Notes: generated from the sequence alone by a model not told the origin. Counted from the first letter of the stretch, positions 30,354 to 40,969 are shown. The stretch: DNA of 64,000 nucleotides from Flavisolibacter nicotianae (GCF_003628535.1 NZ_RBCI01000001.1:310001-374000); one strand, 5' to 3'. Program-made: numbers and translations.

Positions 30354-33300
30354 TTACTGGGCCAGCGAAATCCGCACCTGCACCCCGGCTCTTGTGTTGG
30401 TTACTGGTGCCGTGGTTGCAATCTTTGGAATGATGCGGTTTTGCTCGAAGTAAAACTTCAGGTTCACCCGCTGGTTCACCACGTAATCGATGGCCGGGGC
30501 GATGCGCACGACTTTTTGTCCTGCCGTACCAAAGGCCGTGTTCTGGTCCAGTTTGCTGTTGGCCGTGGCATCGTCACGCAAACTGAAGTCGAAGCGCATG
30601 GTCACATCGTTGTTCAACTGCTTGGCATTTTTACCAAAACGCAGGTTTTGCAGGAAGGGGAAGCCCTTGCGGCGCCAATCCATACCGATGGTGACTTCCG
30701 TGGAGCGGTTTTCCGCCAACTGGTAATCCACGAGGCTCAGGCTCAGTGTCCGTGACTTGCGGTATTCGAACCGTGCCGACAACTGGTTGGTAAAGGTCAT
30801 GTCGGCGGCAATCAGGGGACTGAACTGCTCGTTGATGGTTACGTTCGGCACCAGGAAGTAGGGAATGAAGTTGCCCGTGCCCGTATCGCGGAACGAGGGA
30901 TAACCTACCCGGAACGGATCCTGGAACAGCAACGCCGTGGTAAAGCTGTTCATGCTCAGCGTGCTGGTGTAGCCGTGTCGAATGGTGAAGTTGGTAAAGA
31001 TCTTTTCCATCCCCGGCAGCCGCGACAAACCATTGTATGTTACCGCCCAGTTGGGCTTGGGCAGCAGGCGGGAGAAGGGGTTGGAACGGAGGTTAGGATT
31101 CGAGTTCTTGATCAGTTCCACCGTGGTGGGATCCTTCTTGGTGTATGCCGCAATGAAAGCTGGGATCAGCACATCCTGCGCATAACGGCCGTAGCCCTGC
31201 ACATACCCATCCGCCGTGCGGTTGGCCGGGTTTGCGTAAAATTTATTTTCGCTACCGAGGCGCTCCGAGAGGATCGCACGGTTGGCCTCAAACTGGCGGA
31301 AGATCTCCGACACCTCGTTCGGGTCGAACCGGGTGAACAGGGTTTGATAGGAGATGTACGATATGCTGAAGCTTCCCGTCGCATAAGGGTTCAGGCGGCG
31401 AATGCCGGTGCCGGTGTCTTTTTCCAGCTCCGAATAATCTTTCGAGAACGTCCGGTTCAGGTTTATGTCGACGGTAAAATCGCGGAACGGCGATACCTGC
31501 GCCGTCAGTGCCAGCGTATTGGTGTAGCGTTGCTGGATCAGGGCATTGAACAGCGAGTCCCGCGACAGCAGCCCCTTTTGCGCCAGTCCGTTGATGGCAG
31601 TGGTATCGGGCTGGTAGCCCAGTACGTATTTCAGTCCGGGGTTGCCGTTTCGGGTGTTCAGGCCAAAGAAGCGGGTGCTGTCCATGTAACCGGGCAGCAA
31701 GGTTCCCATGTCTTCGTTGTACTGCACACCGATCCGCTTCAGGGCCGTGGCCAGCCGCAGGAAGAATTTGGGAACCGGCGAAATATAGATCGGCTCACCC
31801 GCGATGCGCTGGCGCTTTTTCGTGGCAGTATCGGTTTTCGCCTTTGGCTGCTGCGGTGCAGGTGCCGGCCCCTCACTGTTCACTGCCTGCAGGAAGCGCC
31901 ATTTGTTGTAAAGGCGATCAAAATCCAGGTCGGCCGTGGCATTGCGTGTTTGCCCGGTGAACAGGGTGTTGCCCAATTCGCGGGCCAGGAGCGAACCGGC
32001 CAGCCAGTCGTATTTCGCGGTATAGCTCACCCGCACCTGCGTCCAGTCGAGCAGCGGGAACTTGGCGGTCGGCACGTTGTACGCGGCCGTCAGTTCCTGG
32101 TGGTAATGCGTGTTACGTCCGCCCTTGAAGAAGTTGTTGCGAACGGTGTCTTTTTTCGCTTTTGTGTCCAGCCGTCCGTACGGCTCGTCGATCCGGGCAT
32201 TGTTCACGGCATTGTAGTCCAGTGTAATGGAACGTGTCAATTCCCAGCGCAGCGAATAGAACCGGTCGAACGTAAAGAACTTGTCGAAATATTCCGGCAG
32301 CTTGTACGGCGATCCCACGTTGCGGTTGCGCAACGCTCCAAACTGGCGAAACACGTCGGCACGTACAGAAATCAGCGAGGGCTTGTAGTTGAAGTTGAAA
32401 TCACGGACCAGCGCCAGCCAGGGCGATCTTGTTTTTAAAATCTTTTTCAGCGGCTCCACAAAGGTTGGCTGCGGGGCAAAGTTGTAACCCACGGCGGCCC
32501 GGGTGCGCTTCACATCATCGTATTCGATAATGGGATTGCTGTGCACTTCATGCGTGTAGTTGTAGTTGACATCGATGTTCGACAAGTCCCAGAGCTGCGG
32601 CTTTTTACCAAAGGGCTTGGTGCGTTTGACCGATGTAAAGTTGAGTGTCTTAATGGTGCGTTCATCCACCGCATCGCTGCGGATAGAGTCCCGTTTGTCG
32701 CTGGGCGCATCCCGTAGTTTGTCCTTTAGTTTTACATCGAGGTCATACGGGTCGTATTGGGGATTCGACACCGTTTTGCTTACACCGGCATACATGGGAA
32801 TGGTAATGGCGGCATCCCTGGGCAGCAGTTTGCCCAGGTCAAGGTTGGCGGCAATGTCGTACTGCTGGAAATCTTCGCGGCTCCGTTCGTTCACCCGCTG
32901 CTCCAGCGTACCAAAGCCCACGCTGCGCAGGCTTCCGGTAAAGCTAAGATTACCCAGGTCGGCCAGCCGCAGGTCCACACGGCCAACGGCCGCATAACCG
33001 CCTTGCTCGTTCAGGCGGGAAAGCCGCAGTTCGTTGAACCAAAGCTCGGCGTCAACCAGTTCCTGCGCGGCGTTTTCCACGCCCAGAAAAAAGCCCCTTA
33101 CCTCGCCCAGGTTTGGATTGCCGAGGATGGCATAGCTCTTCCCATCGATCGTTTGCTGGAAGTATTGCGAAGGCGAACCACCGCTGCCATTGCGCTTCGA
33201 TTTTAAAGCGGTCAGGATATTCAGGTCGAAATCAAGGTTGTTGTTCTCCGGCCAGATGGTCAGCGAGTCCGATGCACCCCAGGGGGTGATCTTTAATGGG

Positions 33301-36300
33301 ATCTTGACCTCGTAATAGTTGCTTACATAATCGTTCCCGATGCGGATCACCGCATTCAGGTCGTTGTCGCGAATGTCGGTTCCACCGGGTTTTGTCGATT
33401 CGGCATGAATGAACATGGACAGGCGGCCATACTGGCGAAGATCCAGCACCTGGCTGCGGAAAAGACCGCGGGTCTTGGCCTTCAGCAATCCCGATACCCT
33501 CAGGCTGAGGGCCTGCTCGTTGAGGAGCAACTGCACGTTGTTGTTGCTGATCTGCTGCTGGCGCTGAATACCCGGCGGCTGGCGATACGGGATCGGCTGG
33601 CGCTTGTCGTTTTCCTCGATGTTCACGGCCAGGATATCTACCTTGGTCGGGTCGTTGGCCGGCAGGCGTACAAAGTCGCCGGTGGTGTTGATCTCGTAAT
33701 CGAACTTGCGCCACTGGTTGCGCACCAGTTCCAGCTTGGCAAAACGCAGCACCGCCGTGTCTTCCCAGTTGGTCATGAACATTCGCACAAAACGGATCGA
33801 CTTGAAATCCGGAATGTTGCCCACCTTGGCCTGGTATTCCTTGATGGGAATGCGAAACAGGAACCAGGTTTCCTGGCGGGACGTATTGTTGGCCAGCTTC
33901 ACATTCACCGTGCGTTTGTCGGTAATGTAATTGGTGCCCACCTGCATGTTCGGCTTCAGTTCCAGGCGGTACTGGAAATACTCTTCCACTTCGTTGAGCG
34001 TATTGTCGCGGTTCAGCTCTTCCTGGTCGGGATAAAGCGTAAAGGCATTGGTGAACTGGTCGCCGGCCGTGGCGATTGGCGAGTTGCCGTTCGGGTTGTT
34101 GATGTCTTTGTAGCGTTCCAGGATACCGGCGTTGTCGCCATACGAAGGATCGCGGTAGCCACGGAAGTTATCGGCCGATGGATCGGCCTGTGCCCGCTGG
34201 TAAGCCGGCGAATTGGCCCCAACGACAGACGACAACTGGTTCAGGTAAGGCCGGAACTTGCGTTGCTCTGCCGAGTCAGGCATGCCGTCAAAACCCACAT
34301 CCTGGAAGGGACGGTCGGCCGGGTCGTTGCTGAAGGCATTGGTCACCTGGATGGGGTTGCGGGGCACCTTGGCCCAGGCAGTTTCATCAACCGGGATGTT
34401 CGGTTGCGTTGGCGTGGGCAAGCCATTTTCGTACTGGCGTTTGCCATCGCGCAGGATATCTTCCGAAATATTTCCGAGGTTAAAATACAGTTCGCCCCCC
34501 TGGCTGTTTGGCTTCCTGATGAAGGGATCCTGCATCCAGAATTCGATAAACTCGATGTTGGCAGTTTCAAAATCCGTTTGGTCGATATTGCGCATCAAAC
34601 CACCCCAGGCTTTTTTGGCATTTGCCAGTTCGCCACGGGAGTTGATGCTTGTCGTATTGAAATTGTACGGTCCCCTTTCTTTGGGATAAAAGGCAAGGTC
34701 AAAGGTGTTGATCAGCCCCTGGCCAAAGTCGTTGGTACGCTGCGGGAAGATTTCCTGCGACAGCACCTGCCTTGTTTCCGGGCGGGAAAGCTCGTCGAGG
34801 TTATTTCGCAACGGGTTGTTGGCATTGCGTTTTTCCTGCAACACCGGCTCGATGTTGTACCAGGCCATCTTTGCCCGGTTGTAACCGCTCGACAGGTCGT
34901 TGATCTTTTCAGCTTCGGGGAAAAGGATGTTGCCAAACTGGTCCGGCGATTTTTGGGGCACGGAAGCCAGGTTCCAGCTAATCAGCGGAAAGCGCAGGTC
35001 AATGGAGCTGCGGGTCCCTTCAAAGTCATCGATAAAAATGGCGCCTTGGTTGCCCTTGCCGATCTCTTTGGCGTGGCCCGGATCGAGCATGGCGGCTTCG
35101 CCATAGGCCGTGATGGCCGACATGGCCTTGCTGTTATAGAACGGCAGCTTGTTCAGCCAGCGGGTCAGCCGCGGGAGATTGTCGCGGTAGTCGAAGTCCA
35201 GCCCGTACATGGTGTTGCGGATTGGGTCTTCGCCGTAGGACTGTTTATTAAAGAAGGGCCGCTCGCCCAGACGAACAAGGGTACCACCCAGGGTTAAGTG
35301 TTTGTTGGCCAGGTAATCAAGGCGCAGGCCCATAAAGTTTTTCTGTTGCAGGCCGAAAGACGCGTTGTTCTCGTACTGCACCTGTACCGGCAGACCGGCG
35401 TTGATGATGGCCTGGTTGATAATGCGCAGCGAGCCCAGGTCGTAGTTGATCTCGTAATCGATATTTTCCTGAAGGATCCGGCCGCCGGCAGTAACCGTTA
35501 CGGAACCCCTTGGGATATTGAAGCCTAACTGGTAGTCGCCGGTTTGTGCCGATTTGGAGCGCCCTACCAGCTTAAACCGGTTGAGGTTAGCATAGTTGGA
35601 GGCAATGGCACGGATGGTATCGTACAGCGGGGTGAAAAGATATTTCTCCGCCGTGGCCGAGTCAGGATATACATACCGCAGGTCGCGGCCAAAAGGCTCC
35701 AGCACGGGAAAGATGATCCGGCTTTGCGACGAAATCACGGTATAGCCTTCCAGGTAGTCGAACCGGCCGTCGGGCTGCGGGTCGTTCTGGTTGTTCAACC
35801 GGTCGAGGTTTACCAGGGTCAGGATGGGAATGCCCTTGTACTCCTGTTTTACATCTGCTTCCGGCAAAAAACGCTTGTCGCCTTTGCTTGGCTCCTCGTA
35901 GGTCACCTGCAAGTCGAAGTCCTGGCGCTGCAACTGGCCAAAGCCTACGCTGTACACGTTCTTCATCATCAGGTCCCAGATGGGCAGGTAGGTCCGCTGC
36001 GAGGTGGCCTTTAGCAATTTAAGGAAAAGCACTTTGGTGGTGTTGCCACTGCTGTCCGGCGGCACGTCCTGCGAAAATTCACCCACCTGGAACACTTTTC
36101 CGTTGAAGGTGTACTGATAGGCAACGCCCAACACTTCATCGGGCTGCAGTTGCTGGTTCAGGGACAAAAACCCGATCTGCGGGTTGAAATAATAATCGGT
36201 CGGCTGCAGTTTGCGGGCAAAGGTTTTTTCAAAATCCTGCACCGGCTGCAGCCCCAGGCCGCTCAGGATGGTTTGCACGTCCGACGAGTTGCGGGCTCCC

Positions 36301-37508
36301 GGCGTGTTGACCACGGCACGATACAGGTCGTTGGCATCGTTGCTCGGAAACGCCTGGCCACCCGGCGTCCAGCGCTGGTTGTACGGACGGCTCTCGCCCA
36401 GGTCCATAAAGCCCACCACGTCTCTTGTTTCGGTAGTGGCGCCGGTGCGGTTGGTTACCCACACTTCCATGCGCAGGATCTGCACATTGCTCTGCACCAC
36501 CGGCAGGCGCTGCATATTTTTATTGTAGTTCTCGCGGAAATATTGGGCCAGTAGGAAGTGGCGGTTCTCGTCGTATTCATCAGCCCGGAGGGCAAACTGC
36601 TGCGTGGCGGAGCCACCCTGCAGTCCCAGCGACTGGCGGTTGGAACGCTGGTTGGCGAGCACACCGGTCACAAAGAGTTTTCCAAACTGCAACTGGCTTT
36701 TGATACCAAATAAGGATTGTGCGCCGGGGATCAACGTTCCTTTCGATGCAAAGTTGACCGTACCGGCCTGGAAGGTTTTCAGCATTTCGTCTTCCTTGCC
36801 CTGGTAGTCGAACTTGAGCTGGTTTTCAAAATCAAAGTTGGCCAGCGTGTTGTAGTTGATGGGCAGGTTGATCTTGTCGCCAATCTTGGCCTCCACCTGC
36901 AACTGGGCATTCTGGTTAAAATCAAAACCGCCTGTCTTACGGGCCCGTTCCGGGAGTGTTGGATTTTTTATGTGCTGTCCCTGGTAGCCGGCCGCGATGT
37001 CCACGTAACCGGTCGGGCGGATTTCCACCTTGTTGTTGCCCGTGATGCGGTTCACCCAGTCTTTGTTGAAACCAAACTTGGGTTTATAGGTCCGGCGGTT
37101 CAGGTTCGAAAGCAGGTCGGCCCGCTTGCGGAAGTAGTCCCGCTCATCCTGCTTTCCCTGCAGGTCGAGAAATTCTTTCATGGAAAACGTTGCCGGCGTT
37201 CGGTAGTACTGGCTGCCGACTTTTTCGATGATGTAGTATTGATTGGTCTTGGGATCGTACTCCACCCGGCGCCGCACAAACGACGTATCCGATAGATTGA
37301 ACGGATTGCGGTTGGGATTTAAATAGGGATCACCACGCCGGTCGGTAATGGGGTATTTGGTAGTATCGTTTTGAAATGGGGAATAACCTGCAAGTGCAGG
37401 GACGGATAAGGCCGAAAACACGATGGCCGCTACCACTTTTCGTAGTCTATCGATTCTTATGGTGCTCAACTGTATTTCCTCGACAATTAGTTTAGGGAAT
37501 CTGGCCAT
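30354..37508 (-). CDS. sprA: SprA, type IX secretion outer-membrane translocon
   Basis: 2384 residues, the usual size. It starts at the ATG at 37508 with a signal-like hydrophobic segment (VVAAIVFSALSVPALA at about 26-41). Two SprA N-terminal repeat units and the long barrel region are visible by their many amphipathic strands and by the motifs FGFNKDWVNRITGNNKVEIRP, GTLIPGAQSLFGIKSQLQFGK, and the C-terminal RAGVQVRISLAQ strand ending in a polar residue. SprA forms the very large outer-membrane channel of the T9SS, which exports proteins with C-terminal sorting domains such as the one at 53.3 kb, and gliding adhesins. It lies 3 bp after ruvA, with which it is cotranscribed. No frameshift is seen over the 7.2 kb. 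Confidence 0.97.
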   Translation of the reverse strand: MARFPKLIVEEIQLSTIRIDRLRKVVAAIVFSALSVPALAGYSPFQNDTTKYPITDRRGDPYLNPNRNPFNLSDTSFVRRRVEYDPKTNQYYIIEKVGSQYYRTPATFSMKEFLDLQGKQDERDYFRKRADLLSNLNRRTYKPKFGFNKDWVNRITGNNKVEIRPTGYVDIAAGYQGQHIKNPTLPERARKTGGFDFNQNAQLQVEAKIGDKINLPINYNTLANFDFENQLKFDYQGKEDEMLKTFQAGTVNFASKGTLIPGAQSLFGIKSQLQFGKLFVTGVLANQRSNRQSLGLQGGSATQQFALRADEYDENRHFLLAQYFRENYNKNMQRLPVVQSNVQILRMEVWVTNRTGATTETRDVVGFMDLGESRPYNQRWTPGGQAFPSNDANDLYRAVVNTPGARNSSDVQTILSGLGLQPVQDFEKTFARKLQPTDYYFNPQIGFLSLNQQLQPDEVLGVAYQYTFNGKVFQVGEFSQDVPPDSSGNTTKVLFLKLLKATSQRTYLPIWDLMMKNVYSVGFGQLQRQDFDLQVTYEEPSKGDKRFLPEADVKQEYKGIPILTLVNLDRLNNQNDPQPDGRFDYLEGYTVISSQSRIIFPVLEPFGRDLRYVYPDSATAEKYLFTPLYDTIRAIASNYANLNRFKLVGRSKSAQTGDYQLGFNIPRGSVTVTAGGRILQENIDYEINYDLGSLRIINQAIINAGLPVQVQYENNASFGLQQKNFMGLRLDYLANKHLTLGGTLVRLGERPFFNKQSYGEDPIRNTMYGLDFDYRDNLPRLTRWLNKLPFYNSKAMSAITAYGEAAMLDPGHAKEIGKGNQGAIFIDDFEGTRSSIDLRFPLISWNLASVPQKSPDQFGNILFPEAEKINDLSSGYNRAKMAWYNIEPVLQEKRNANNPLRNNLDELSRPETRQVLSQEIFPQRTNDFGQGLINTFDLAFYPKERGPYNFNTTSINSRGELANAKKAWGGLMRNIDQTDFETANIEFIEFWMQDPFIRKPNSQGGELYFNLGNISEDILRDGKRQYENGLPTPTQPNIPVDETAWAKVPRNPIQVTNAFSNDPADRPFQDVGFDGMPDSAEQRKFRPYLNQLSSVVGANSPAYQRAQADPSADNFRGYRDPSYGDNAGILERYKDINNPNGNSPIATAGDQFTNAFTLYPDQEELNRDNTLNEVEEYFQYRLELKPNMQVGTNYITDKRTVNVKLANNTSRQETWFLFRIPIKEYQAKVGNIPDFKSIRFVRMFMTNWEDTAVLRFAKLELVRNQWRKFDYEINTTGDFVRLPANDPTKVDILAVNIEENDKRQPIPYRQPPGIQRQQQISNNNVQLLLNEQALSLRVSGLLKAKTRGLFRSQVLDLRQYGRLSMFIHAESTKPGGTDIRDNDLNAVIRIGNDYVSNYYEVKIPLKITPWGASDSLTIWPENNNLDFDLNILTALKSKRNGSGGSPSQYFQQTIDGKSYAILGNPNLGEVRGFFLGVENAAQELVDAELWFNELRLSRLNEQGGYAAVGRVDLRLADLGNLSFTGSLRSVGFGTLEQRVNERSREDFQQYDIAANLDLGKLLPRDAAITIPMYAGVSKTVSNPQYDPYDLDVKLKDKLRDAPSDKRDSIRSDAVDERTIKTLNFTSVKRTKPFGKKPQLWDLSNIDVNYNYTHEVHSNPIIEYDDVKRTRAAVGYNFAPQPTFVEPLKKILKTRSPWLALVRDFNFNYKPSLISVRADVFRQFGALRNRNVGSPYKLPEYFDKFFTFDRFYSLRWELTRSITLDYNAVNNARIDEPYGRLDTKAKKDTVRNNFFKGGRNTHYHQELTAAYNVPTAKFPLLDWTQVRVSYTAKYDWLAGSLLARELGNTLFTGQTRNATADLDFDRLYNKWRFLQAVNSEGPAPAPQQPKAKTDTATKKRQRIAGEPIYISPVPKFFLRLATALKRIGVQYNEDMGTLLPGYMDSTRFFGLNTRNGNPGLKYVLGYQPDTTAINGLAQKGLLSRDSLFNALIQQRYTNTLALTAQVSPFRDFTVDINLNRTFSKDYSELEKDTGTGIRRLNPYATGSFSISYISYQTLFTRFDPNEVSEIFRQFEANRAILSERLGSENKFYANPANRTADGYVQGYGRYAQDVLIPAFIAAYTKKDPTTVELIKNSNPNLRSNPFSRLLPKPNWAVTYNGLSRLPGMEKIFTNFTIRHGYTSTLSMNSFTTALLFQDPFRVGYPSFRDTGTGNFIPYFLVPNVTINEQFSPLIAADMTFTNQLSARFEYRKSRTLSLSLVDYQLAENRSTEVTIGMDWRRKGFPFLQNLRFGKNAKQLNNDVTMRFDFSLRDDATANSKLDQNTAFGTAGQKVVRIAPAIDYVVNQRVNLKFYFEQNRIIPKIATTAPVTNTRAGVQVRISLAQ

Positions 37509-37511
37509 GCG

Positions 37512-38099
37512 TTACAATAGCTGCAGGGCCTTTTTTATCAACTGCTCCACGCCCAGGTCAGGGTCCTGTTGCAGCACTTTTTGTAACGCACTGTCGGCCA
37601 CCTGGCGGTTGATGCCAAGTGCGACTAAGGCATTTAACGCATCTGCCTGTAAAGTATTGCCCTTCCAGGCAGATATATTTACACCGGTCTCCACAGGGTG
37701 TTTGGCCAGTTTGTCGCGCAGTTCCACCACGATGCGTTCGGCCGTTTTGCGGCCAATGCCTTTAATGGCTTCGAGAGCCTTGGCATTGCCCTGCACGATG
37801 GCTCGGCTCAGTTCATCGGGCTTCATGTACGACAACATCACACGTGCCGTATTGGCGCCCACCCCGGAGATAGTTATGAGTTGGAGAAACATCTCCTTTT
37901 CGGCGGTGTCGGAAAAACCAAAAAGAATCTGGGCATCTTCCCGCACGATCAGGTGGGTCAGCAGGGTTCCCGATTCTTTACTCTGGATCTGGGAATAGGT
38001 GTTTAAACTGATTTGGACTTCGTAGCCCACACCGTGCACGTCGATGTGTACGAACGACGGTGTTTTATGGGCGTAGCTCCCGGTTAAAAAGGCGATCAT
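37512..38099 (-). CDS. ruvA: Holliday junction DNA helicase subunit RuvA
   Basis: 195 residues, normal length. The OB-fold domain starts MIAFLTGSYAHKTPSFVHIDVHGVGYEV; two helix-hairpin-helix motifs follow (ISGVGANTARVML and IKGIGRKTAERIVVELRDKL); the C-terminal domain III (QADALNALVALGINRQVADSAL) contacts RuvB. RuvA binds four-way DNA junctions and recruits the RuvB motor. The gene ends just before sprA, a gene order seen in other Bacteroidota. RuvB and RuvC are not in the window. Confidence 0.96.
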   Translation of the reverse strand: MIAFLTGSYAHKTPSFVHIDVHGVGYEVQISLNTYSQIQSKESGTLLTHLIVREDAQILFGFSDTAEKEMFLQLITISGVGANTARVMLSYMKPDELSRAIVQGNAKALEAIKGIGRKTAERIVVELRDKLAKHPVETGVNISAWKGNTLQADALNALVALGINRQVADSALQKVLQQDPDLGVEQLIKKALQLL

Positions 38100-38120
38100 A
38101 CATGCAAGATAGTCGTGAAA

Positions 38121-38240
38121 GGTGAATGGTCAATAGTTGAGTCCTTTGGTGAGAGAACCAATATCGGAATTAGTCGTCCTATTTGTTCTGTTTAAAATAA
38201 AGAAGCCGAAACGACCCATATTCACCATTGACCATTCACC
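38121..38240. repeat. Inverted repeat GGTGAATGGTCAAT / ATTGACCATTCACC
   Basis: 14-bp perfect inverted copies at 38121-38134 and 38227-38240, separated by 92 bp, fill the space between ruvA and fabH. The right copy overlaps the -33 element of the fabH promoter. It looks like a dispersed intergenic repeat. Confidence 0.55.
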
Positions 38241-38260
38241 ATTCCCCTTCCCTATCTTTG
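38228..38260 (+). promoter_or_regulatory. Bacteroidota promoter of fabH
   Basis: TTG (38228-38230), 22-bp spacer and TATCTTTG (38253-38260), a perfect -7 box, 18 bases before the fabH ATG. Confidence 0.6.
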
Positions 38261-38278
38261 CCGCTCAAATTTTTGACA

Positions 38279-39277
38279 ATGCCTCATACCCAAAAGATCA
38301 CGGCCGCCATCACCGCTGTAGGCGGCTATGTACCGGAAACAAAACTGACCAATGCGGATCTCGAAAAAATGGTGGAAACGAACGACGAATGGATCCGGAC
38401 ACGAACGGGTATCGAAGAGCGGAGGATCCTGAAAGAACCCGGAAAGGCCACGTCCGACCTGGCAGCGCCGGCCGTACTGCAGTTATGCGAAAAACGCGGA
38501 ATCTCCCCCGAAGAAATCGACGTCATCATCTGTGCCACCGTAACTCCTGACATGGTGTTCCCGGCTACGGCCAATATTATTTCCGATAAAATCGGCGCCA
38601 GGAATGCCTGGGGCTTCGACCTCGAAGCAGCCTGCTCCGGCTTTTTGTATGCCCTTACTGTGGGAGCATCGCTCATCGAAAGCCGCCGCTATAAAAAAGT
38701 GGTCGTGGTGGGCGCCGATAAAATGAGCTCTATCATCGATTATACAGACCGCACCACCTGCATCCTGTTTGGCGACGGCGCCGGAGCCGTGCTGCTCGAG
38801 CCCAACACGGAAGGCTATGGTGTATTGGACAGTATCCTGCGCAGCGACGGCAGCGGCCGCGAATTCCTGCACATGAAAGCCGGTGGTTCGCTACGGCCGC
38901 CGAGCACGGACACCATCGCCAACAAAGAGCATTTTATTTTCCAGGACGGGCAACCGGTGTTCAAGGCTGCGGTGAAAAGTATGGCCGACGTCAGTGCCGA
39001 ACTGCTGGAACGCAACAACCTCACCGGCGACGACATTGCCTGGCTGGTGCCGCACCAGGCCAACAAACGCATTATCGATGCCACGGCCAACCGCATGGGT
39101 CTTTCGCACGACAAGGTGATGCTGAACATTCACAAATACGGCAACACAACGGCGGCTACTATCCCGCTTTGCCTGTGGGAATGGCGGCACGAATTGAACA
39201 AGGGCGACAACATTGTACTGGCTGCCTTCGGCGGCGGCTTCACCTGGGGCGCTACCCTCGTGAAGTGGGAATATTGA
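38279..39277 (+). CDS. fabH: Beta-ketoacyl-ACP synthase III (FabH)
   Basis: 332 residues from the ATG at 38279, with the catalytic triad visible: Cys in [10 protein letters not shown], His in [12 protein letters not shown], Asn in [16 protein letters not shown]. FabH condenses acetyl-CoA or a branched acyl-CoA with malonyl-ACP to begin fatty-acid synthesis. It stands alone; a terminator follows. The upstream frame is open further but contains the promoter, so the chosen start is well supported. Confidence 0.96.
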   Translation: MPHTQKITAAITAVGGYVPETKLTNADLEKMVETNDEWIRTRTGIEERRILKEPGKATSDLAAPAVLQLCEKRGISPEEIDVIICATVTPDMVFPATANIISDKIGARNAWGFDLEAACSGFLYALTVGASLIESRRYKKVVVVGADKMSSIIDYTDRTTCILFGDGAGAVLLEPNTEGYGVLDSILRSDGSGREFLHMKAGGSLRPPSTDTIANKEHFIFQDGQPVFKAAVKSMADVSAELLERNNLTGDDIAWLVPHQANKRIIDATANRMGLSHDKVMLNIHKYGNTTAATIPLCLWEWRHELNKGDNIVLAAFGGGFTWGATLVKWEY

Positions 39278-39311
39278 ACAGAACGAAAGAATTAGGATAA
39301 CTTTTTTTGCA

Positions 39312-39345
39312 CGCTGCCGGTTTAATGCCGGCAGCGTTTTCTTTG
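39312..39345 (+). terminator. Intrinsic terminator of fabH
   Basis: CGCTGCCGG pairs with CCGGCAGCG around a 7-base loop, followed by TTTTCTTTG. Confidence 0.8.
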
Positions 39346-39524
39346 TGCCATGAAAGCAACCGTCGACGGACGCCGGTAGAAAAGCCGATAACTCAGACCT
39401 GCTCAATGTGACACGACAAACAACAAACATGCGCTGGCAGTTTTCTGATCAAATAAGTTAGATTTAAACTGCTGAAATGCCGCAGTCACGGCAGGCTTTT
39501 CGGCCAATCATAATTTTACAGGCC

Positions 39525-40100
39525 ATGAGCGACCGTCTTCAAATTGTAAATCGACTGATCAAGCAGGAAGCAGATGAGATTTTATACAAGAAAGGGCTCA
39601 GGGAAATTTTACACGCCTTCGGCACACCCCACGTTCATGGCAGTTATGCGCTCGATCTGATGACCTGGAGAGACCTGGACATCTACCTGCAGGCAGATAA
39701 TTTTCCGGAAGCCGACTTCTTTTTGCTGGGAGCGAAGATTTGTACGGTTTTCCAGCCCGTAAAAATGAGCTTTCGCAACGAAAGAATTGCCAAAACACAA
39801 CATCTCCCAACCGGACTCTATTGGGGCATTTACCTGGGCGACGAAAGAGCCGGCGCCTGGAAGATTGACCTCTGGGCCGTGGACCGCCCCGAATACGAAC
39901 GGCTTAGGAGGTACCAGGAGGAAATCAAAAAAAAGCTGACACCTGCTCGTATCACAAGCATCTTAGCCATTAAATCACAGTGCTGGAGCGATCCCGGGTA
40001 TCGACGTGTCTTCACCAGTGCAGACATTTACGATGCGGTACTCGAAAAAAATGTTTGCGATACAAAAGGATTTAGAACGTTGATAGGAATGCCAGGGTAA
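39525..40100 (+). CDS. Nucleotidyltransferase-fold protein, unknown
   Basis: 191 residues from ATG 39525. The segment HGSYALDLMTWRDLDIYLQ is the GS-x-DxD core of the polymerase-beta-like nucleotidyltransferase fold: HGS loop followed by the metal-binding D-x-D pair. The middle part KIDLWAV continues the fold with the expected third Asp. It resembles small bacterial proteins of this fold whose substrates are not known. No HEPN or other toxin-antitoxin partner is next to it. Confidence 0.65.
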   Translation: MSDRLQIVNRLIKQEADEILYKKGLREILHAFGTPHVHGSYALDLMTWRDLDIYLQADNFPEADFFLLGAKICTVFQPVKMSFRNERIAKTQHLPTGLYWGIYLGDERAGAWKIDLWAVDRPEYERLRRYQEEIKKKLTPARITSILAIKSQCWSDPGYRRVFTSADIYDAVLEKNVCDTKGFRTLIGMPG

Positions 40101-40233
40101 ACTGATAAGCACTCCGGCAGGTGCCTGCCAAACTTCCCTTACCCGGTATCGTTATATTTGAGCAACAGGAACAAGAGAAGCTGGCAATTTCAGCGGTCAG
40201 CCGAAAAACCTTCATTCACCAAAAGCCAGCCGG

Positions 40234-40782
40234 ATGAAAATTTTTGCCGAAACGGAACGATTTATTTTACGAGAAATCCTGCCGACAGATGCCGACAGTT
40301 TCTTTGAACTTGACTCCGACCCGGACGTTCACAGGTACCTGGGGAACAACCCGGTGAAAGACAAAGAACAAATCGATCACGTAATCGCTTTTATCCGACA
40401 ACAATATCTGGACTATGGAATTGGACGTTGGGCAATCGTTGACAAAAACACAAAGGAGTTTATTGGCTGGACCGGGCTGAAATGGGTAACAGAACTCACC
40501 AACAAGCATAGAAATTACTATGACCTTGGCTACCGGCTTCGAAAAAATTTTTGGGGAAAAGGCATTGCCACCGAAACGGCAATCGCTTCGCTGGCCTATG
40601 CTTTTGATAGCCTACAGGCAACCGAAGTATACGCCATGGCAGCCTGTGAAAATAAGGGCTCCACTAACGTATTAGCGAAAGTGGGACTTTCCTTGCTTGA
40701 AACATTCGACTTTGACGGAATTAAACACAACTGGTATAGAATCGACAAAAAAGGATTTGAAGAGATCATGTCGAACCGCTAA
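40234..40782 (+). CDS. GNAT acetyltransferase, RimJ/RimL-like
   Basis: 182 residues. It starts with the RimJ/L type ETERFILREILPTDADSFFEL and has the acetyl-CoA loop motif in GYRLRKNFWGKGIATETAIASLAYAFDSL (the RxxxGxG/A-like KNFWGKGIA), then ATEVYAMAACENKGSTNVLAKVGL. Members acetylate protein N-termini, amino acids or small molecules; the substrate is unknown. Confidence 0.88.
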   Translation: MKIFAETERFILREILPTDADSFFELDSDPDVHRYLGNNPVKDKEQIDHVIAFIRQQYLDYGIGRWAIVDKNTKEFIGWTGLKWVTELTNKHRNYYDLGYRLRKNFWGKGIATETAIASLAYAFDSLQATEVYAMAACENKGSTNVLAKVGLSLLETFDFDGIKHNWYRIDKKGFEEIMSNR

Positions 40783-40969
40783 CATCGTCATGGCTGGCGG
40801 GTGGATTGGTTTCGGTTGGCGGCGATGCAAGGCTTAACGCCGGTTCAGTGAAGGTTGGGCAAATCCTTGGCAATTAGTAAAAAGGACCGCGTTCGAAATC
40901 AAGCGAAAATTCATCTCCATCAAACCCAATAGCTACCCACGCATTTAATCTTTTAAAAAAAATTCAATC

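Noticed and set aside
30975-32438. 487-codon plus-strand frame inside sprA
   Set aside because: Same reason: a shadow of the sprA reading frame with no recognisable domain.
33405-35297. 630-codon plus-strand frame inside sprA
   Set aside because: It is antisense to a well-conserved sprA frame, its product shows no domain pattern, and such long antisense frames are expected from the codon bias of a 7-kb gene.
40783-40900. Possible integron attC-like sequence after the GNAT gene (TAACATCG...GGCTTAACGCC)
   Set aside because: No RYYYAAC/GTTRRRY core pair, no second copy and no integrase; only a vague resemblance.
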